15,777 nucleotides of DNA from Actinomycetota bacterium (GTDB lineage: Bacteria > Actinomycetota > Actinomycetes > Actinomycetales > Microbacteriaceae): NCBI GenBank assembly GCA_009699665.1, contig WLNS01000017.1:1-15777 (forward strand), given 5' to 3'. The notes under the pieces were generated by a model. The model ran no database searches and was not told the origin of the DNA. It saw only the letters and a list, made by a program, of their open reading frames with translations. This document shows, piece after piece, positions 12,905 to 15,777 of the stretch (within the stretch, counting starts at the first letter, position 1; each line of letters opens with the position of its first letter). The position numbers and the translations under genes are program-made.

Positions 12905-13111
12905 TTATGTGCGCGAGAGTTCGTCGAGAAGGTCGCCGTGTTCTTTCAGCACTTCTGCGATCGCCTTCTTAACGTCCGCCTTGTGGAGGCGCCGTTCGAG
13001 AAACTCATCAATTGCGCGAGTCACGGCCTCTTGCTTGCTGATTCCCTGGTCCTGCGCGAGGCGAGTGAGCGTAGCGTCCTGCTGTTGCGTGAGTCGAAGT
13101 GTCATGGCCAT
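12905..13111 (-). CDS. Ribbon-helix-helix antitoxin partner of Doc
   Basis: This small protein of about 68 residues starts MAMTLRLTQQQDATLTRL. Its order is one beta-strand (TLRLT), a helix, a turn (QGISKQEA) and a second helix (AVTRAIDEFLERR), the ribbon-helix-helix DNA-binding pattern of CopG/Arc-type antitoxins. It is followed by a charged C-terminal helix (ADVKKAIAEVLKEHGDLLDEL) that probably binds and blocks the Doc active site. Two ATGs (13111 and 13105) are possible; a longer frame to 13300 runs through the tRNA-Gln gene and its terminator and is rejected. Its TAA is followed at once by the toxin ATG. A palindromic operator lies just upstream. Confidence 0.85.
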   Translation of the reverse strand: MAMTLRLTQQQDATLTRLAQDQGISKQEAVTRAIDEFLERRLHKADVKKAIAEVLKEHGDLLDELSRT

Positions 13112-13119
13112 GACGATAC

Positions 13120-13136
13120 GGTACCACCGTGATACC
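13120..13136 (-). promoter_or_regulatory. Putative operator of the antitoxin-doc operon
   Basis: GGTACCAC (13120-13127), a central C, and GTGATACC (13129-13136) form a 17-base near-perfect palindrome with one G-T pair. It ends nine bases before the antitoxin ATG, the expected place for an autoregulatory ribbon-helix-helix binding site. A further half-site-like GATACG precedes it at 13114-13119. Confidence 0.5.
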
Positions 13137-13212
13137 AAACTCGTCCAGTCGGCAATCTGTGGATGGCGTGGTTGCAGGTCCGCAGGGCGTGCCGGGCGGC
13201 CACGGAAAGACG

Positions 13213-13238
13213 AAACCCCCGCGATGGCGGGGGTTTTT
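13213..13238 (-). terminator. Strong intrinsic terminator after tRNA-Gln, bidirectional
   Basis: AAACCCCCGC (13213-13222) and GCGGGGGTTT (13227-13236) form a perfect 10-bp GC-rich stem with loop GATG. It begins 7 bases beyond the tRNA-Gln 3' end on the minus strand. On the plus strand it ends in five T's, so it also works in that direction, isolating the gltX-tRNA-Gln transcript from the antitoxin-doc operon. Confidence 0.85.
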
Positions 13239-13243
13239 ACTTG

Positions 13244-13315
13244 CTGGGGTACCTGGACTCGAACCAAGAACAACTGAACCAGAATCAGCCGTGTTGCCAA
13301 TTACACCATACCCCA
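13244..13315 (-). tRNA. tRNA-Gln (anticodon CUG)
   Basis: The 72-base minus-strand cloverleaf has acceptor TGGGGTA with TACCCCA, anticodon stem GCTGA/TCAGT around the loop TTCTGGT, and a T arm with GGTTCGAGTCC. Anticodon CUG reads CAG. The U1-A72 end and discriminator G73 are typical glutamine identity features. CCA is not encoded. It lies 44 bases after gltX on the same strand and is probably part of that transcript. Confidence 0.95.
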
Positions 13316-13359
13316 AGGGCAAAACCGAAGCTCTGTCCAAGAGTCAAGACTACCGCACG

Positions 13360-14865
13360 TCAGAGAGTTGACGCCAAACGGGCGAGACGCGCGAGCGTCT
13401 CGTTTTGTCCCAGAATCTCCATCGATTCAAACAGCGGTGGGCTGATGCGTTCACCCGAAAGCGCCACCCGCAGTGGCCCGAATGCCACGCGCGGCTTCAG
13501 ACCCAAGTCATCGATAAGTGACGCCGTGAGCGCCGTGTGAATCTGGTCGGTAGTCCATTCCTCTGGGGCGATCGCCTCGAGCGCCGCGATGCCCGCACTC
13601 AGCACGTCAGTGGCACCGTCGCCCATGCTCGCTCGCGCCTCGTCGGAATACTGAAGCTCCACAGCAGTCACAAAGAATGATTTCAGAAGCCCCGGCGCCT
13701 CACTCAGCACGTTCATGCGAGTCTGCACGAGAGGCGCCACAGCCTCGAGCACGCGCTGCTGGTCGGCCGTGACGTTCTCGCCCACGACGTCGGCGGCCCA
13801 GAGATACGGCAGCAAGCGATCGGTGAAGTCAGCGACATCGAGCAGACGAATGTGATCGCCGTTGATGGCATCGGCCTTCTTGAGGTCAAAGCGCGCCGGA
13901 TTGGGGTTGACGTTTTCGACGTCAAAGGCCGCAACCATCTCTTGCTTGCTAAAGACGTCGCGATCGTGGGTGAGCGACCAGCCGAGCAGGGCCAGATAGT
14001 TGAGCAGACCCTCGGGAATGAAGCCGCGGTCGCGGTGGTGAAACAGGTTCGATTCGGGATCGCGCTTCGAGAGCTTCTTGTTACCCTCGCCCATCACATA
14101 GGGCAGGTGGCCGAAGCGCGGAATGTGCGTGGCGACTCCGGCGTCAATCAGGGCGTGATAGAGCGCAATCTGTCGTGGCGTCGAACTGAGCAGGTCTTCG
14201 CCGCGCAGCACGTGCGTGACGCGCATGATGGCGTCATCGACCGGGTTGACGAGCGTATAGAGGGGTTGGCCATTGGGGCGCACCACCACAAAGTCGGGAA
14301 ATGACCCCGCCGGAAACGTAATCTCGCCGCGCACGAGGTCATCGAACGTGATGTCTTCGTCGGGCACGCGCAGGCGCAGAGCCGGCTCGCGGCCTTCGGC
14401 ACGGAACGCCGCCTTCTGCTCGTCGGTCAGGTCGCGATCGCTATTGTCATAGCCCACCTTGGGATCGCGGCCGGCGGCCACGTTTCGCGCCTCAATCTCT
14501 TCGGGCGTCGAAAAACTTTCATAGACCTTGCCGGTCTCCATGAGTTTCGACACAACATCGCGGTAAATCTCGGAACGCTGGGACTGCCGATAAGGCTCGT
14601 GCGGGCCACCCACATCGATGCCCTCATCCCAGCTCAACCCCAACCAGTTGAGCGCATCGATAATCTGCTCATAACTTTCGTCGCTGTCACGGGCTTCGTC
14701 GGTGTCTTCAATGCGAAAAATGAAGGTGCCACCGGTATGCCGGGCGTAGGCCCAGTTAAAAAGCGCGGTGCGAATCAAACCCACGTGAGGCGTGCCCGTG
14801 GGCGACGGGCAGAAGCGCACCCGAACATCGGCTCCCACGGCCTGCGTGACAGGGTAGTTGGTCAT
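13360..14865 (-). CDS. gltX: Glutamate--tRNA ligase
   Basis: This class I aminoacyl-tRNA synthetase of 501 residues charges tRNA-Glu. Like many bacterial enzymes in species without GlnRS, it may also mischarge tRNA-Gln for repair by GatCAB. The HIGH-type motif is FCPSPTGTPHVGL (18-30) and the KMSKS-type motif KLSKR (264-268). FRIEDTDEARD (50-60), YRQSQRSEIY and VLRGEDLLSSTPRQ (219-231) are standard GluRS segments. The length is normal, with an all-helical anticodon-binding C-terminus. I see no Cys-based zinc site in the acceptor-binding domain, as in several actinobacterial enzymes. The start is ATG 14865, overlapping the ilvE stop (ATGA), so the two are translationally coupled. A tRNA-Gln gene follows directly. 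Confidence 0.96.
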   Translation of the reverse strand: MTNYPVTQAVGADVRVRFCPSPTGTPHVGLIRTALFNWAYARHTGGTFIFRIEDTDEARDSDESYEQIIDALNWLGLSWDEGIDVGGPHEPYRQSQRSEIYRDVVSKLMETGKVYESFSTPEEIEARNVAAGRDPKVGYDNSDRDLTDEQKAAFRAEGREPALRLRVPDEDITFDDLVRGEITFPAGSFPDFVVVRPNGQPLYTLVNPVDDAIMRVTHVLRGEDLLSSTPRQIALYHALIDAGVATHIPRFGHLPYVMGEGNKKLSKRDPESNLFHHRDRGFIPEGLLNYLALLGWSLTHDRDVFSKQEMVAAFDVENVNPNPARFDLKKADAINGDHIRLLDVADFTDRLLPYLWAADVVGENVTADQQRVLEAVAPLVQTRMNVLSEAPGLLKSFFVTAVELQYSDEARASMGDGATDVLSAGIAALEAIAPEEWTTDQIHTALTASLIDDLGLKPRVAFGPLRVALSGERISPPLFESMEILGQNETLARLARLASTL

Positions 14866-15777
14866 GCGTCGAGCCGGGTCAACCAGCCAAAGCGATCGGG
14901 CAGGCGGCCGTACTGAATGTCAGTGAGTTCTTTGCGCAGGCTCATCGTCAGCTCACCCGCCGGGGCTTCTGGGTCACCAATCGCCACATCGTTGCCAATC
15001 AGCTGACAGATGGGAGTAATCACTGCGGCCGTGCCGCACGCAAAGACTTCGGCGATGTCGCCGCTGGCCACACCGTCACGCCACTCGTCAATGCTCACGT
15101 GGCGTTCTTCGACCTCGAGCCCGCGGTCGCGTGCCAGCGTAATGATGCTGTCGCGCGTAACGCCCTCGAGTATCGTGCCCGTCAAGGCCGGGGTGATGAG
15201 TGAGCCGTCCTTATGCACAAAGAAAATGTTCATGCCGCCCAGCTCGTCAATGTGCGTGCGCGTTTCGGAATCCAAGAAAAGCACCTGGGCGCAGCCATGC
15301 TCGTAGGCCTCAACCTGGGGCAACAGCGACGATGCATAATTGCCGCCCGACTTGGCCGCACCGATGCCGCCACGACCGGCGCGCGAGTAATCCTCAGTCA
15401 GCCAGATTTTTACCGGCGCCACACCCTGAGTAAAGTAGGCGCCCGCGGGGCTCGCGATCAACATGAACGTCACGCCGTGTGCGGCGCGCACTCCCAAGAA
15501 ACCTTCGCTGGCAAACATGAACGGACGCAGGTACAAGCTCGTCTCGGGGGCCGAGGGCACCCACTTTGCGTCGACGGCGATGAGCTGCTTCAGCGACTCA
15601 ATGAAGTCGGGCACCGAAAGCTCCGGAAGCGCGAGTCGATGGGCCGAACGCTGCATGCGGCGCGCGTTCGCGTCGGGGCGAAAAGTCCAGATTGACCCGT
15701 CGGCATGCCGATATGCCTTGAGGCCTTCGAAGACCTCCTGGCCGTAGTGCAATACCGATGCGGCCGGTTCAAGTGAC
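14862..15777 (-). CDS. ilvE: Branched-chain amino acid aminotransferase (3' part, truncated by window edge)
   Basis: This PLP-dependent fold-type IV transaminase carries out the last step of Leu, Ile and Val synthesis or the first of their breakdown. About 304 C-terminal residues are present; the frame runs open to the window edge through LEPAASVLHYGQEVFEGLKAY, so TTG 15752 is not the real start and some 50-60 residues are missing. Visible family segments are YLRPFMFASEGFLGV, the RGGIGAAKSGGNYASSL region bearing the PLP lysine (AAK), DELGGMNIFFV, and the phosphate-binding GTAAVITPI. It overlaps gltX by four bases. Adjacency of ilvE and gltX probably reflects housekeeping operon structure rather than shared function. 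Confidence 0.93.
   Translation of the reverse strand, partial: SLEPAASVLHYGQEVFEGLKAYRHADGSIWTFRPDANARRMQRSAHRLALPELSVPDFIESLKQLIAVDAKWVPSAPETSLYLRPFMFASEGFLGVRAAHGVTFMLIASPAGAYFTQGVAPVKIWLTEDYSRAGRGGIGAAKSGGNYASSLLPQVEAYEHGCAQVLFLDSETRTHIDELGGMNIFFVHKDGSLITPALTGTILEGVTRDSIITLARDRGLEVEERHVSIDEWRDGVASGDIAEVFACGTAAVITPICQLIGNDVAIGDPEAPAGELTMSLRKELTDIQYGRLPDRFGWLTRLDA

Noticed and set aside
13112..13300. N-terminal extension of the Doc antitoxin
   Set aside because: It would be encoded across the tRNA-Gln gene and its terminator, and the ribbon-helix-helix domain is complete from ATG 13111.

Overview
The window looks like chromosome of a high-GC actinobacterium, most likely Microbacteriaceae. 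The grounds are a codon bias towards G/C-ending codons, frequent GTG/TTG starts, tRNA genes without encoded CCA, an ilvE-gltX-tRNA-Gln run, and an imperfect palindrome (GGTTTCGATACGCC...CTACTCAACCAGCG) of a kind I remember as abundant in that family. The family assignment is inference.

Layout, left to right. Positions 1-2208 hold a truncated DUF429 gene and a CynX-like MFS transporter (both minus), then a divergent NTF2/SnoaL-like gene. Positions 2209-2720 are a repeat-dense intergenic stretch: tandem 24-bp palindromes, two nested hairpins whose outer stems differ by compensating changes, a tRNA-Glu(CUC) gene with its terminator, and three copies of the dispersed repeat. Then come a lipid/diacylglycerol kinase (minus), a HicA-HicB toxin-antitoxin pair (plus), an aquaporin-like channel and a zinc alcohol dehydrogenase (both minus).

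Positions 6755-12510 form a CoA-dependent catabolic cluster. An acyl/aryl-CoA ligase runs divergently from the alcohol dehydrogenase. A MarR regulator runs divergently from a four-gene set: SDR dehydrogenase, amidohydrolase-2 protein, glutaryl-CoA-dehydrogenase-like acyl-CoA dehydrogenase and MaoC hydratase. The enzymes make sense as alcohol oxidation, acid activation and a beta-oxidation-like sequence, probably on a branched, cyclic or aromatic acid. No thiolase and no aldehyde dehydrogenase are present, and the amidohydrolase sits where a carbon-carbon cleaving step would be expected.

Positions 12515-13111 carry a second toxin-antitoxin pair (ribbon-helix-helix antitoxin plus Doc-type Fic toxin). 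The right end is housekeeping: a tRNA-Gln(CUG) gene with a strong terminator, gltX, and the 3' part of ilvE, all minus, with gltX and ilvE overlapping.

The tRNA-Gln and tRNA-Glu genes, which I expect to be neighbours downstream of gltX in actinobacteria, are about 10.7 kb apart here. The kinase, both toxin-antitoxin pairs and the catabolic cluster lie between them, so this interval may be an accessory insertion. I saw no transposase, integrase, CRISPR array or phage gene.
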